NCBI GenBank assembly: GCA_021442155.1
Contig: CM038221.1
Location: 27,557,906-27,621,905, forward strand
DNA from: Cymbidium sinense
Lineage: Eukaryota; Streptophyta; Magnoliopsida; Asparagales; Orchidaceae
Direction of reading: 5' to 3'
DNA length: 64,000 bases
Shown: piece after piece, positions 52,801 to 59,560 of the stretch
Position numbering within the stretch: the first letter of the stretch is position 1
How the letters are laid out: every line of letters begins with the position of its first letter
The notes under the pieces: generated by a model
What the model was told of the DNA's origin: nothing
The model's input: the letters and a program-made list of their open reading frames with translations, nothing else
The model's database searches: none
Translations under genes and position numbers: made by a program

Positions 52801-55800
52801 ATTTTAATTGATGCAAGAGATTACAAATGTATAAATCTCCTATGTTAAAATTAAAAAGACGCACCACCATTTACTGAGGTCAAGAGAGGCGTAAATTTCC
52901 TTCGTTGAATGATTCGTAAGAAATTTCGAGACCTAAATTTTGTTAAGAGGGGAAATTGTAATATCCCATTTAATTAATTCCTAATTAAGTTTTTTGTTAA
53001 TTAACCTAAATTATCAGAAGATCCACTTTCCTTCGTGATACGGGATTACCACTCGACGCTGTTCTACGGGATCGATCAAGGTAATTTATTTTTCCTTAAG
53101 TCGCAAATTCATTTCCTTCTAAGACGCCGCGAGATCGACGACCGCTTCACGATCGATTTTAATTCTTTCCTTCGCTGAATCGACGGCCGCTTTCCTCAAT
53201 CGACGACCGCTCTTTCCTTCCTTCTTCGACGCCGACGCTTCCCGGATACGAGCCGAAACGCATCCCGAATCGGCCAGAAGTGCCTCCTGTCCGACCGCTT
53301 GAGCCGTTTCGAGCCGAATCTCGCCGGACCTCCGCACTGGAAGCCGATTTTCCTTCGCTGACGCGCGACAGCAAAACCTGTGAACCGACGGGTTGGAAAG
53401 TCCCAACCGCCGGTTTGAAATCCTGAACCGACGGTCGCGGAACCGATCGGCTGGCCAGGAATTCTGCTCGGCCGACGGGAAACTTAGTAAGTTTGCTAAT
53501 TTCTTTCCCTATCCTTTTCTTTCCAGCCTTCCTCATGCTGAAATGCGATCAGGAGTTCTAAACCGCTGCACAGCTGAGTGTAATTATCGGGGATTTGATC
53601 GACAACGCTTAATTTTAGTTTATCGAGATAATTAAATGACGTTAGAGATTTCTTTGAGATTACTGAGTCGCATTCTGTTTCCAAAGCTTGAGGAGACATC
53701 GCCGTAAGATCGTAAGATTTCGTGTTGCTACTTATGAAGTTTTCAGACAAGCTTGAAGAGTTATTTTATTATAGACTGGTGAGGGATCGCGACATCAACA
53801 CCGATTGAATCGGTGAGACATTATCGCATCGAAATTCAGCTTCTATGTATGCCATCGCTTTACCGCTCGACCGCTTCAGAAATCATGAACGACATGATAT
53901 ATCAACGATTGTCATATCGAATGTAAATACAACGCTGATACTCAGATGATGAATGATGATACACCGATTACAAGACATGCTAGCTATAATGATTTCATCG
54001 AAGATATAATGTTTTACACGTTAAATGCAAGAATGTGATAAACAATGCGAACGCCGTGAAAATCGCGATGGTAAGGCTATAATACGCGATCGGCAGATAA
54101 AAAGCTCGACGACGATGATTAGTGGGATCTTAAGATCCCCGACTCGCATTTTGAGTCGTTAGTCGTCTAACTGGTGCCGTCAGCAGTGGCAGAGACCCCG
54201 CCTTTACCTTTTATAAGTCTGCCGACGCTTATGAATGAAAGTCAAAACCCAAAGAATTACGAATTTACATTTCTAAAACGAAAACGATGATATAATCGAA
54301 TCAAATGAAAATCAATCGCTCTCGACATCGATCGATACAAGATGAACTACAAAGATATTATTCGATTACATTTCTACAAAGACTTACGATATCGTTCGCT
54401 TACAACGCATCTAAAGATAGCTTTACCTACTTTACTGCCAAATTTACATATACATGCACGCGTTTCTCACCGCTCAGATCGAAATTGCTTTTAAGACTTG
54501 TCTCACTAAGCCTTTTACGATGCTACCGTTGAAATTTCGAAAAAAGACGAAAGCAAGGTTACCGCTATTGAATCAGATAGCTTTAAAGTTTAAAGCGATT
54601 TTTGACGCATAAATTAAATGTCTTAGCTCAGATTTATTTAAAGATTTCACGCTTCCAAAGATTCATATGAATTAAGTTAAGAAGATAATGAATCGAAAAT
54701 AGTTGACGATTGATTGATACACCTTTCACCTTCGTTCAGAAGAGAACGGTCGAATTCCAATCGAATATCCTATTCTGTTCCACTTCACACCCAAGATAAG
54801 CATAAGTCATCCTGGTGTGATGTAAAGTGATATGAATATCATCGTTATTAAGGATAACACATAACAGCAAGCAACAGTTTTCTCCTTATTTCTGTATGGT
54901 TGTAGACATAAGTGTAGCTTTACCAAACCATATAAAACTTGTGTATCTCAATGTGTGACAACAACAACAATAACAAGCCTTTATCCCACTATGTGAGGTC
55001 GGCTATATGAATCCTTCTTCATTGTATCCTAGTAAGAGTCAAATTCTCATTTTATTCTAATAAATTAAGGTCATTTCTTATACATCCTAACAAAGTCTTT
55101 TTAAGCCTACCTCTGTCTTTCTTAATATAAAGCAAATCTAATATATCTATTCTCCTAGCTGCGTCATCGGACAGCTGACGCTTTATATGACCAAACTATC
55201 TAAGACAGCTCTCTCTAATCATATCTGTCACTGGAGCTACTCCAACCTTTTCACAAATATATTCATTTTGCATTTTATCTCTAAGAGTAATACTCATCCA
55301 CCTGAGCATCCTCATCTCTGCAACACTTAACCAATTTTTATGCTTCTTCATTACTTAATGCAGATATCACCAAAATATCTTATAAAATTTTCTTAAGTAT
55401 AAGCTGCATTCTTTCTATCACATAATAGGCCAGATGCATCCCTCTACTTCAAACATCCAACTTGAATTCTACTAATAACATCACCATTTATTTCACCATC
55501 ATTTTGAACAATAGACTCGAGATATGTGAAATGTTCACTCTTTTGAATGACTTCATCACCCACTTTTAAAGGTTTTGCGGCTTCCTCACCTAATCTCTGC
55601 ACATTAATGATTCGATTTATTATTCATCTTCAATCCTTCATCTTAAAATCTAAAACTAAGCCAATTGAATTTTTTCATACATAATGTTAATAAACTTTTA
55701 CCCAAATGACATAAAATAATTAATTTGTATTTTCCTAGATCCATTCTTATAATTAATATTATGCTCATCTTCTTTCTTAAATAAAGTATTATCAATTACA

Positions 55801-58532
55801 AAATTATTAGCTAAAATAAAATCTAATATATTCTATTTTTCATTAATTAAACACTTCATGTAATGAATGTTTTAAAATCTTCTCTTTCGACCAATACATT
55901 TAAATCTCTCCAATAAATATCTTTTCTTGAGAGTATCGTCCTCTAATCATTCCAAAAAATTTCTTTGAGCTTGCATCCAAACCTACTTGAAGAGCATAAA
56001 TACTTATAACATGAATAATCTTAATATTAACAATAATCTTTAAAACAATAATTTTATCTCCAATCTTATTAATATCTATAAGATTTTTCTTCAAACTTTT
56101 ATCTATAATCACACCCACACCATTTCTAATTCAACATCTACATAAATACCAAAATTTAAAACCTAAACTATCTCTCCAACTCATTTAATTTCTTGAATAC
56201 ATAAGATTTTTATCTTCATGAACCATAATATCTATTAATTCCATTAATTTATTGTAAAAGTATATATATTCCAAGTTACTAACTTAACACTAGTTCCATG
56301 GACTAATTTTTTTGCCCACATCTATCAATAATGTGGGAATCCTTACTTATTTAATACTACACCCAAGCATATACTAGAACAACATGTATTTTGATTCTCC
56401 AAAGCCCAAAACTATTCAAGTCATCAAAGTTTTCAATCTCAAATTTCATAATCATATTTCTCATTAATTTTTCTCTAATACCAATTATAAAAAACACAAA
56501 TTCACCAAACATCTATGCTAAAGCATGAATTAGGAGCAAATGAACCACATAGTTGCACCAAAGAGATCAAACAACACAAGAGAATAATAAGAATTATATT
56601 GCTAAGCAAATATTTGCTTACTTCCACAACCACAAACCATGACAAAGTTCCACTAATTCAATAAGCAATACATAGTGCAAAAAATATCTCTGCAGATTTC
56701 TTGATCTCACATTTTTCTACACTCAAAAATCCAAACGGTCAAATAAATGCTAAAGGAGCAATAAACACCAGTAATATATAATGTAAAAATACATAAATAT
56801 ATTATACACACACACATATATATGACAAAACTCTCTCTCTCTCTCAACTCAAGAGGCAGCTACAGGCCATCATCATGCTCTCAGTCCAACACTTAGGACG
56901 TCAACCTGGACGCCATTGGTCTTGCCTCATCGAATGCCCTCTCCACACTGACAGATTTCAACACCAGTCACACCCTCCAGCTCTCTCACTGTCAGCCTGG
57001 CGCATCAGGCCTCAAAAATCCAGTCACCACCTACCTTCTAAGTCCCACCCATGCCATGCAGATGTTATTCTCCCATTTATAAGACTAAGAGGAAACAATT
57101 AAATCAATTAATGAGATTTGTGAGGTTGGATTCAGGAAAAAAAGTCTAAATATATTTGACTCAAGTTTGATCTTCAAAAACAGTTGAGATATAGCACTAA
57201 ATCAGTTAACAAGCTTTGACGTAGAAGAAACAGATTAAATGACAAAAAAATGAAGAGAATTGCTGGACGGACTTAATCTCCAAATAAAAAAAAAAAAAAA
57301 AACCCAAATTGCTTCGAAGTTTGAACAGCAGAGTACTCGTCAGGAAAGGGGAAAAATGCTCATTTTTCTTTCAGTGCCTTAGAAAGTGATCTTGGGTTTT
57401 CTACAAGATATCTCATGTCTTTGGAAACACTTCAGCAAATACTATGAAACAAAATATAAAGTCTTTTGACTGAGAAAAATAAAAATATGATGATAAGTTC
57501 CATAACAAACAAATTAAAAAGCAGTCATTACTATTTAGCAGAAAGGACCAGCATAAATATATTTAAACATGCCAAAAGAAAAGAAAGAAAATACCACTGA
57601 CATGAGTCCCATCATGACCAGCTAATGGAGAATCATTAACACTGAACGTCATAGAAATTGTTGGCGGATCTAGCTCAACGGTTGGCAATGCAGTCATCAC
57701 CTAATGATTAATTTCAGAATCAATACTGCATATAGGTAAATAACCATTTAACAATAAATGAAGACAATGAAATGTAATAGATGTGTAATGAATTTGTTGG
57801 ATTCATACAGGTTGGGAAGAAGAGAACTAAACAAATATAAGGAAAAAAAAGTGCATTCAGCATAGTTTCATTAAATTTTTTTTTTATGGAATAGCTGTAC
57901 TAGTGCACCTGAGCCTGGGACCATTTATGGTTAAAAGCTATCTATTTCAGATTTTAGCTAGAAAGGATAATTTCAGTTCTTTAATATGGCATCATATGGC
58001 AAGGTAAAAGGCCATACCTCCATCAACCCTAAGATAAGCATAACGCCGCTATTACAATTTACAACCTCTTAGTCTACATTCTATTGAGAGAAGCATTAAT
58101 CTACGTATGATCCATGGATTGGGAGGAAAATAGAGAGATTTTGGTCCATCTATCTAATCATAAAAATTAGGTCCAAGTGAAATGTCACTGTTTTTCAAAG
58201 TTCTGTTATATATATATATATAGACACACACACACAACTACATAGAAAAGGAGAATAAAAAAGTAGTGTTCCACTCAAGTACATCAGGGAAGGATAATAG
58301 AATATTTTAGTGCATGCAAACACATGTATCCATCTCATGTAATATGCATACAGAGTGTATTTGTTGAATAAAGTATATAGCCACGTAAGAAGTACAATAT
58401 ATTTACCTCAACATTGGCCACTGTGTGACCAATCGATGGACAGGAAAGACCAGCAACTGAAATTATATCACCAGCCCCAGCACTGTCAATCGGGACAACA
58501 TCTGTGCCCTTCTTTTTCATAAGTTTAGTTAC
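1769..58532 (-). CDS. TypA/BipA-like translational GTPase, plant elongation factor family (partial gene, 6 exons in window)
   Basis: Six minus-strand exons join in frame (126+99+121+64+55+125 nt, phases agreeing at every junction) and give about 196 residues without a stop. They match, in order, the post-GTPase half of plant TypA/BipA-like factors: the EF-Tu-like domain II end ([15 protein letters not shown]), the link rich in prolines ([27 protein letters not shown]), domain III ([30 protein letters not shown]), and the domain V-like part ([21 protein letters not shown]). The family is ribosome-associated and tied to translation under stress and, in plants, to organelle function; cellular location cannot be read here because the N-terminus is off-window. 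The P-loop, switch and G4 exons lie right of 64000, or in sequence where I could not find them. The GLVGYRS-type exon and the C-terminus lie left of position 1. The intact frame and plausible splice sites argue for a functional gene, not a pseudogene. The family call is from remembered homology, not a search. Confidence 0.9.
1894..1973 (-). other. 80-bp GC-AG intron
   Basis: The intron begins GCATGAG after exon-final GAG and ends in TTTCAG. Retention would put an in-frame TGA two codons after the exon end, so splicing is required to keep the protein. No GT lies at a position that would keep the frame and the conserved residues. GC-AG introns are about one percent of plant introns and are spliced by the major spliceosome; a sequencing error (T read as C) is the main alternative. 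Confidence 0.75.
1974..2028 (-). CDS. TypA/BipA-like gene, exon e
   Basis: Exon of 55 nt: one base completing Met, then [18 protein letters not shown]. The acceptor GGATCCAG ends at 2029. The exon ends at GAG, and the next two intron bases are GC, not GT. Adding the following exon gives EVTIE-VNEEHVG, the expected family sequence, so the exon end is well fixed by homology. Confidence 0.88.
2711..2890 (-). pseudogene. Exon-like fragment of unknown protein
   Basis: In one minus-strand frame this stretch reads [17 protein letters not shown], then [18 protein letters not shown], then LVLPCKAG. Its composition (Trp, Asp-Arg-Glu, Tyr-Asp-Asp) looks like real protein, unlike neighbouring frames. 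A candidate acceptor (TATCAG) precedes it and a donor-like CAG|GTATCT follows PCKA. It is not part of the TypA/BipA-like family and I do not recognise it. It could be a captured gene fragment, a decayed pseudogene, a transposon-borne exon or chance. Confidence 0.35.
3968..5010. repeat. Degenerate tandem repeats
   Basis: Several loosely related blocks carry the pattern TTGATTTAGTTTGA, then GCCAACC(C/T)TA(T), then CTATTAAT, then a TACATxxATTGGAAA-type end (near 4010-4110, 4660-4740, 4770-4830, 4890-5010). At 4270-4450 a second set of about 75-bp blocks repeats GCAAGCxCCATGATGACTTC-like sequence. The copies are old and no function is apparent. Confidence 0.6.
7321..9220 (-). repeat. 3' LTR of the minus-strand Gypsy element
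   Basis: Direct repeat partner of 13246-14923, about 1.9 kb. It differs by many small indels. The inner end is sharp (polypurine tract then TGTAATATCC). The outer end near 7321 is inferred from loss of similarity and a TGT. Confidence 0.8.
9221..13245 (-). pseudogene. Decayed Gypsy gag-pol
   Basis: Internal region of the minus-strand Gypsy element. The best preserved piece is 11594-11310, which reads like the start of a Ty3 reverse transcriptase ([35 protein letters not shown]). 12349-12023 carries gag zinc-knuckle-like residues. Frames are broken every few hundred bases. Confidence 0.75.
13246..14923 (-). repeat. 5' LTR of the minus-strand Gypsy element
   Basis: On the minus strand it runs from TGTAATATCC to GTGACA, about 1.68 kb. 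It includes a GC-rich stretch (about 14500-14800) like that in the plus-strand LTRs. The internal sequence just beyond its inner end matches the plus-strand array after its LTRs (AAGATTGAT, ATGGAAGCATG). Confidence 0.85.
15300..16005. repeat. Degenerate tandem repeat, unit about 170-240 bp, roughly 4 copies
   Basis: The block AATCAGTGATATTCT recurs near 15341, 15582, 15750 and 15940. The block TATTTATATATG plus GTTGGAGC recurs near 15530, 15695 and 15880. CATACACATCTTTCTT plus GCGCAATA recurs near 15780, 15840 and 15970. The order is partly shuffled, so it is a decayed array with internal rearrangement. Confidence 0.8.
16800..17400. repeat. Degenerate tandem repeat, unit about 120-155 bp, roughly 4 copies
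   Basis: Each unit has AATAAGTTGAACTC-like sequence, then AAAAAGTGTGCAAGT, then ACTxAAATCTTTAAAA, then ACATGTGxTC. GTGCAAGT-type cores sit near 16889, 17008, 17158 and 17298. Confidence 0.75.
18700..19260. repeat. Degenerate tandem repeat, unit about 110 bp
   Basis: Repeated blocks carry TGTCAACTCGGCTACT-like, TTATGAACTGGA and GAGCTT(A/G)CT-type sequence (near 18725, 18915, 19030, 19140). A related short repeat about CCTCTAAxCAxGTGA lies just upstream at 18300-18400. Confidence 0.6.
20114..20177 (-). CDS. TypA/BipA-like gene, exon d (domain III)
   Basis: Exon of 64 nt: two bases completing Gly, then [20 protein letters not shown], then AT of a Met codon. It is too short to stand out as an ORF. 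It was found by looking for the expected LIENMRREG segment. The acceptor is CCACAG and the donor GTGAGT at 20113 (consensus). The following intron is 18,085 bp. The join to the next exon restores VMYKTE. Confidence 0.92.
20339..20459 (-). CDS. TypA/BipA-like gene, exon c (domain III start)
   Basis: Exon of 121 nt. It starts [17 protein letters not shown] and ends in GRGELQL plus the first base of a glycine codon. The acceptor TTCAG ends at 20460, with U-rich sequence and a CTTATCA-like branch site upstream. The donor GTATGT is at 20338. GRGELQLG is a hallmark of this family's domain III. The short intron that follows (20338-20178) is 161 bp. Confidence 0.93.
20460..21904. other. 37-kb intron, left end: nothing recognised
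   Basis: Intron sequence between exon c and the Copia 5' LTR. AT-rich, no coding match on either strand, no repeat structure noticed. Confidence 0.6.
21905..22718 (+). repeat. Copia 5' LTR
   Basis: It aligns along its length with 40226-40777 plus 54824-54957. Shared blocks include TTTGATTTC, TATGTAATTCT, CTCTTAATCTTCTATA, GCATCC(G/A)ATCAA and TATGAATATCA. Exact ends are inferred. Confidence 0.75.
22740..23518 (+). pseudogene. Decayed Copia gag (UBN2-type)
   Basis: Across several frames it reads [16 protein letters not shown], then a [15 protein letters not shown] piece, then LKDVENLIL and CKKGE. This is the UBN2-type Copia gag, including the DVEN.LL motif before the basic C-terminal part. 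Stops and frameshifts break the frame. It ends where the short Gypsy-type element begins. Confidence 0.75.
23519..24648 (-). repeat. 3' LTR of the gag-only element
   Basis: Direct repeat of 26080-27153 and 31513-32553. The core includes a GC-richer stretch with GAGTCGTCGAATTACTC and AAACCTAGGGTTCTC. The right boundary is ATATCA followed by the complement of the polypurine tract. Confidence 0.8.
25290..26079 (-). pseudogene. Decayed Gypsy-type gag
   Basis: On the minus strand it reads [12 protein letters not shown] (with a frameshift near the end), then [17 protein letters not shown], a GPS-like piece, then [11 protein letters not shown], then AFQIAKLMED. This matches the retrotransposon gag domain of plant Gypsy elements. 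It is followed by a short linker with many Thr, Pro and Asn. A second copy lies at 30758-31512. Confidence 0.72.
26080..27153 (-). repeat. 5' LTR of the gag-only element (first copy of the duplicated segment)
   Basis: LTR with ends TGATAT and TATCA. Next to its left end lies the primer-binding-site-like sequence and then gag, so it is a 5' LTR in minus orientation. Confidence 0.78.
27154..28929 (+). pseudogene. Decayed Copia integrase-RT segment, copy 1
   Basis: Translating across frames gives, near 27920-27990, a [17 protein letters not shown] stretch (the integrase 'PQQNG...RT..E..R' region). At 28140-28250 follow [17 protein letters not shown] and [12 protein letters not shown] pieces follow near 28700-28870, with an LNKS-LKQS-like run and LYVDDM at the catalytic site. 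Frames are broken. Confidence 0.78.
28930..30757. other. Unclassified inserted sequence Z, copy 1
   Basis: It begins close after the Copia RT YVDD region, around a TGTCAAAAAAATTGG. It has a GC-richer part (29100-29560), a very T-rich part (29650-29760) and four blocks built on TTTTGTTAAC followed by a GACCAAACCGGAT-like run (near 30067, 30215, 30408 and 30667). Blocks of GGATCGGGTTTGAGACTTTT also repeat (near 29928 and 30538). No coding sequence recognised. It may be LTR or untranslated sequence of an unrecognised retroelement. Confidence 0.55.
30758..31512 (-). pseudogene. Decayed Gypsy-type gag, second copy
   Basis: Copy of 25290-26079 in the tandem duplication. The same landmarks occur (CCATTAGTTT, GATATCATGTTTAAG, TTAAACCTTGGCATATC on the plus strand), with many small indels. 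Confidence 0.7.
31513..32553 (-). repeat. LTR of the gag-only element, third copy
   Basis: 1,041 bp from TGATAT to ATATCA. It is the counterpart of 26080-27153 in the second unit of the tandem duplication and is followed on the right by the Copia piece at the same point. Confidence 0.8.
32554..34335 (+). pseudogene. Decayed Copia integrase-RT segment, copy 2
   Basis: Near-identical to 27154-28929, with only scattered one- to four-base differences, many in A or T runs. It has the same broken frames, so it was duplicated after the Copia element had decayed. Confidence 0.85.
37080..37730. repeat. Minisatellite, unit about 40-47 bp
   Basis: The core CGCGTTGGAACGATGTGAGC and a linker of the CTTATxxCAxATTTC type recur at least seven times between 37440 and 37720, with outlying copies near 37104 and 37140. 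The copies vary by substitutions and small indels. Confidence 0.85.
38640..39440. other. GC-richer CG-dense island in AT-rich intron
   Basis: Dense in CG dinucleotides and purine runs. 39220-39420 repeats GATCAATTTCG twice, followed by CGGAGGTC, which suggests internal duplication. It resembles the GC-rich parts of plant LTRs but no partner LTR was found. No credible coding frame. Confidence 0.45.
39600..40225 (+). pseudogene. Decayed Copia RNase H and 3' internal end
   Basis: Across frames it reads [21 protein letters not shown] (the 'QS.V.LST.EAEY' region), then [15 protein letters not shown] and [16 protein letters not shown] runs, as in Copia RNase H. A purine-rich CCCCAAGTGAGAGAATC precedes the 3' LTR. 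Confidence 0.75.
40226..40777 (+). repeat. Copia 3' LTR, left part
   Basis: It aligns with the 5' LTR at 21905-22718. It is interrupted at 40778 by the Gypsy array and resumes at 54824. Confidence 0.75.
40778..42691 (+). repeat. Gypsy array LTR 1
   Basis: 1.9 kb, from TGTAATATCC to about GGTGAC. It contains a CG-rich stretch (40860-41290) whose open frames on both strands are compositional artefacts. Confidence 0.85.
42692..46829 (+). pseudogene. Decayed Gypsy gag-pol, unit 1
   Basis: The order is a gag region to about 43900, protease GMDWLIKYF near 44150, RT pieces LCVDY (44545-44580) and FVIIFIDD (44815-44840, first residues degenerate), RNase H remains to 45400, integrase 45739-45969 with CRACQLLK and [10 protein letters not shown], then a GPFEIVERI and MLRKW segment (46500-46600) typical of the integrase C-terminal or chromodomain region. 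Frames break repeatedly. Confidence 0.82.
46830..48716 (+). repeat. Gypsy array LTR 2 (shared middle LTR)
   Basis: About 1.89 kb. It is preceded by AAGAGGAAAT and followed by internal sequence like that after LTR 1, so it serves as 3' LTR of unit 1 and 5' LTR of unit 2. Confidence 0.85.
48717..52956 (+). pseudogene. Decayed Gypsy gag-pol, unit 2
   Basis: Same order as unit 1. The best piece is protease [19 protein letters not shown] followed by [13 protein letters not shown] (50170-50280). RT IDD remains lie near 50880, integrase remains at 51840-52130 and a CDLxMLRK-less C-terminal piece at 52600-52800 ([16 protein letters not shown]). Frames are broken at other points than in unit 1. Confidence 0.8.
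52957..54823 (+). repeat. Gypsy array LTR 3
   Basis: About 1.87 kb, starting TGTAATATCC and ending near GTGATGT. It is more diverged from LTR 1 and LTR 2 than they are from each other, mostly by short insertions and substitutions, many of them to A, C or GA-type triplets. Confidence 0.82.
54824..54957 (+). repeat. Copia 3' LTR, right part
   Basis: It continues the alignment with the 5' LTR (TATGAATATC, AGCAAGCAACA / AGCAGGCAACT, TTTCTCCT, GTGTATCTC). It ends at the 3' end of the RTE element. Confidence 0.6.
54958..56345 (-). mobile_element. RTE-type LINE (non-LTR retrotransposon), internally deleted
   Basis: On the minus strand the order is apurinic endonuclease then RT C-terminus. Endonuclease pieces are VTWNI (about 56275), [25 protein letters not shown] and [11 protein letters not shown] (56118-55950), then LDFILAN (about 55820) and [14 protein letters not shown]. 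The RT C-terminal part (about 55660-55130) includes [16 protein letters not shown] and GLLCDRKNA. The 3' end has the typical GTGGGATAAAGGCTTGTTAT followed by a TTG repeat tail. The central RT is missing and frames contain stops. Confidence 0.85.
56346..56870 (-). mobile_element. 5' end of a second Copia element (truncated)
   Basis: On the minus strand TTGGTATTAGAG (about 56495-56484) fits a Met-tRNA primer-binding site. It is followed by a gag start reading [20 protein letters not shown] with one or two changes, as in Copia gag N-termini. The LTR would lie at about 56500-56870 but no partner was found. Downstream parts are lost next to the RTE element. Confidence 0.55.
56805..56846. repeat. 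Compound microsatellite (AC)n, (AT)n, (CT)n
   Basis: ACACACACAC, then ATATATAT, then CTCTCTCTCTCTC within about 45 bp. An A run of about 18 lies at 57284-57301. Confidence 0.85.
56871..57601. other. 37-kb intron, right end
   Basis: Intron sequence just downstream of exon b. 56870-57060 is GC-richer without recognised coding content; the open frame there has no family resemblance. Confidence 0.55.
57602..57700 (-). CDS. TypA/BipA-like gene, exon b
   Basis: Exon of 99 nt, 33 codons, phase 0. It runs from [13 protein letters not shown] to [12 protein letters not shown]. The acceptor is ATTAG before 57700 and the donor is GTCAGT at 57601. A second GT seven bases further (57594) would break the frame with the next exon, so the GTCAGT donor was chosen; with it the join gives [11 protein letters not shown] as in the family. 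The intron that follows is 37,142 bp. Confidence 0.9.
58407..58532 (-). CDS. TypA/BipA-like gene, exon a (domain II end)
   Basis: Exon of 126 nt, 42 codons, phase 0 at both ends. It begins [11 protein letters not shown] and ends GHTVANVE. The acceptor reads TTATTGCAG just before 58532 and the donor GTAAAT begins at 58406. KKKGT and SAGAGDI are conserved in the domain II region of plant TypA/BipA-like proteins. The next upstream exon, expected to end near an EEG-type motif, was not found up to 64000, so the preceding intron exceeds 5.4 kb. Confidence 0.9.
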
Positions 58533-59229
58533 CTGCAATAACAGTACACAAAACAAATATTATATATATCACAACTTTAGGTGGCATGCTTGTTGGACAT
58601 TATGCCATCTAATGTTATAAAATGTAAAAGCATGAAGTGCACTGCTTATTAGAGATGGAATACAAAGGGGAGCAAGTTAAGCCTAATACACTACTGGATA
58701 AACATCCATAAACAAAAATGCTTAAGTTAATGAGTAAGGCCCACAACTAATATAGTGGGAACTGAACTCGTGTCACGTCCAATATATTACAACCCTCCAC
58801 TCTCAAGCCTGTTCATACAGTTGGTTAATAAAGGAAATTTAATTTTATATGGAATATAATAGTCGTACTCGACCAATATCCCCATTGTTTTATTAATTAG
58901 AAAAATATGCCTAAAAATTCATTTCAGATCAAAATACCTCAAGATAATAAAAAGTCATAGCCCTCAACTGAACAATTTTGAGAACTTTCGAACAAAGGAG
59001 TTGCTTGAATGTCTTTCTTCCCAACACCTTCTCTATTTCCAATGATCTCAAAGCACCTAAGATCAGTTTGTGGTAAAACTTAAGTGACACTCTTAACTTT
59101 CAAATTATTATAAATTCAGGATCAGTTCAGAGTAGTAATGTTATATGTCTGATTATTTATATCTCAATGCATTCATCAACAACAATTACAGCTTATAATT
59201 TATAGACTAGAGGACAACATTAAATTCAA

Positions 59230-59560
59230 AAATGAACAACATACAAACTTCATTGAAATCATGTTTGCACATTAAACCCTAAACATCATTGAACATTATG
59301 TTACCTATTACAACCATGTTTAAACCATAATGAAACTTATTCAAACCTTATTTAAATCTTACTTGAACAGTAAAAAAACTCAATTAAGGTTCGAGCTTGA
59401 TTAGGGCAAGTTTTGACTATAATTTGAATAAGGCCAACTATAGTTCAAATATGATTTGCGCAATGTTTTAGCTTGTTTTGAATAAGATTAGAGCGTGATT
59501 AGAGTATATTTCAATCAAGGTTCAAGTATTATTCAAGTATGATTTAAGCCCTACTATTTT
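59230..59560. repeat. Cluster of short related repeats in inverted arrangement
   Basis: Left of about 59375 the strand carries ACTTATTCAAACCTTATTTA-like blocks; right of it TTTGAATAAGG and GTTCAAGTATTATTCAAG-like blocks, roughly their reverse complement. It could be a decayed foldback or MITE-like element. Confidence 0.4.

Larger units (their letters stand above)
40778..54823 (+). mobile_element. Ty3/Gypsy chromovirus-like array: LTR-internal-LTR-internal-LTR
   Basis: Three direct LTRs (40778-42691, 46830-48716, 52957-54823), each starting TGTAATATCCCATTTAATTA, enclose two internal regions of 4.1-4.2 kb with the same gag-pol order. Each internal region ends in the polypurine tract AAGAGG(GG)AAAT. 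A primer-binding-site-like TGGTATCG lies at 42699. Flanks are AAAAG on the left and a TAAAG-like run on the right, a possible target-site duplication of the outer pair. The array sits inside the Copia 3' LTR, whose sequence resumes at 54824. It is antisense to the host gene. Confidence 0.87.
21905..54957 (+). mobile_element. Ty1/Copia LTR retrotransposon, split by nested insertions
   Basis: The parts occur in Copia order on the plus strand: 5' LTR (21905-22718), degenerate primer-binding site TAATATCAAAAC (about 22722), gag (22740-23518), integrase to RT (27154-28929, with a second copy at 32554-34335), RNase H (39600-40225), 3' LTR (40226-40777, continued at 54824-54957). The gaps between the parts are filled by other elements listed separately. 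All frames are broken. This element is the oldest layer of the stack, since every other insertion interrupts it. Confidence 0.8.

Noticed and set aside
57594..57601. Alternative donor GTATTT seven bases beyond the chosen end of exon b
   Set aside because: It would shift the frame relative to exon c, whereas GTCAGT at 57601 gives the conserved [11 protein letters not shown].
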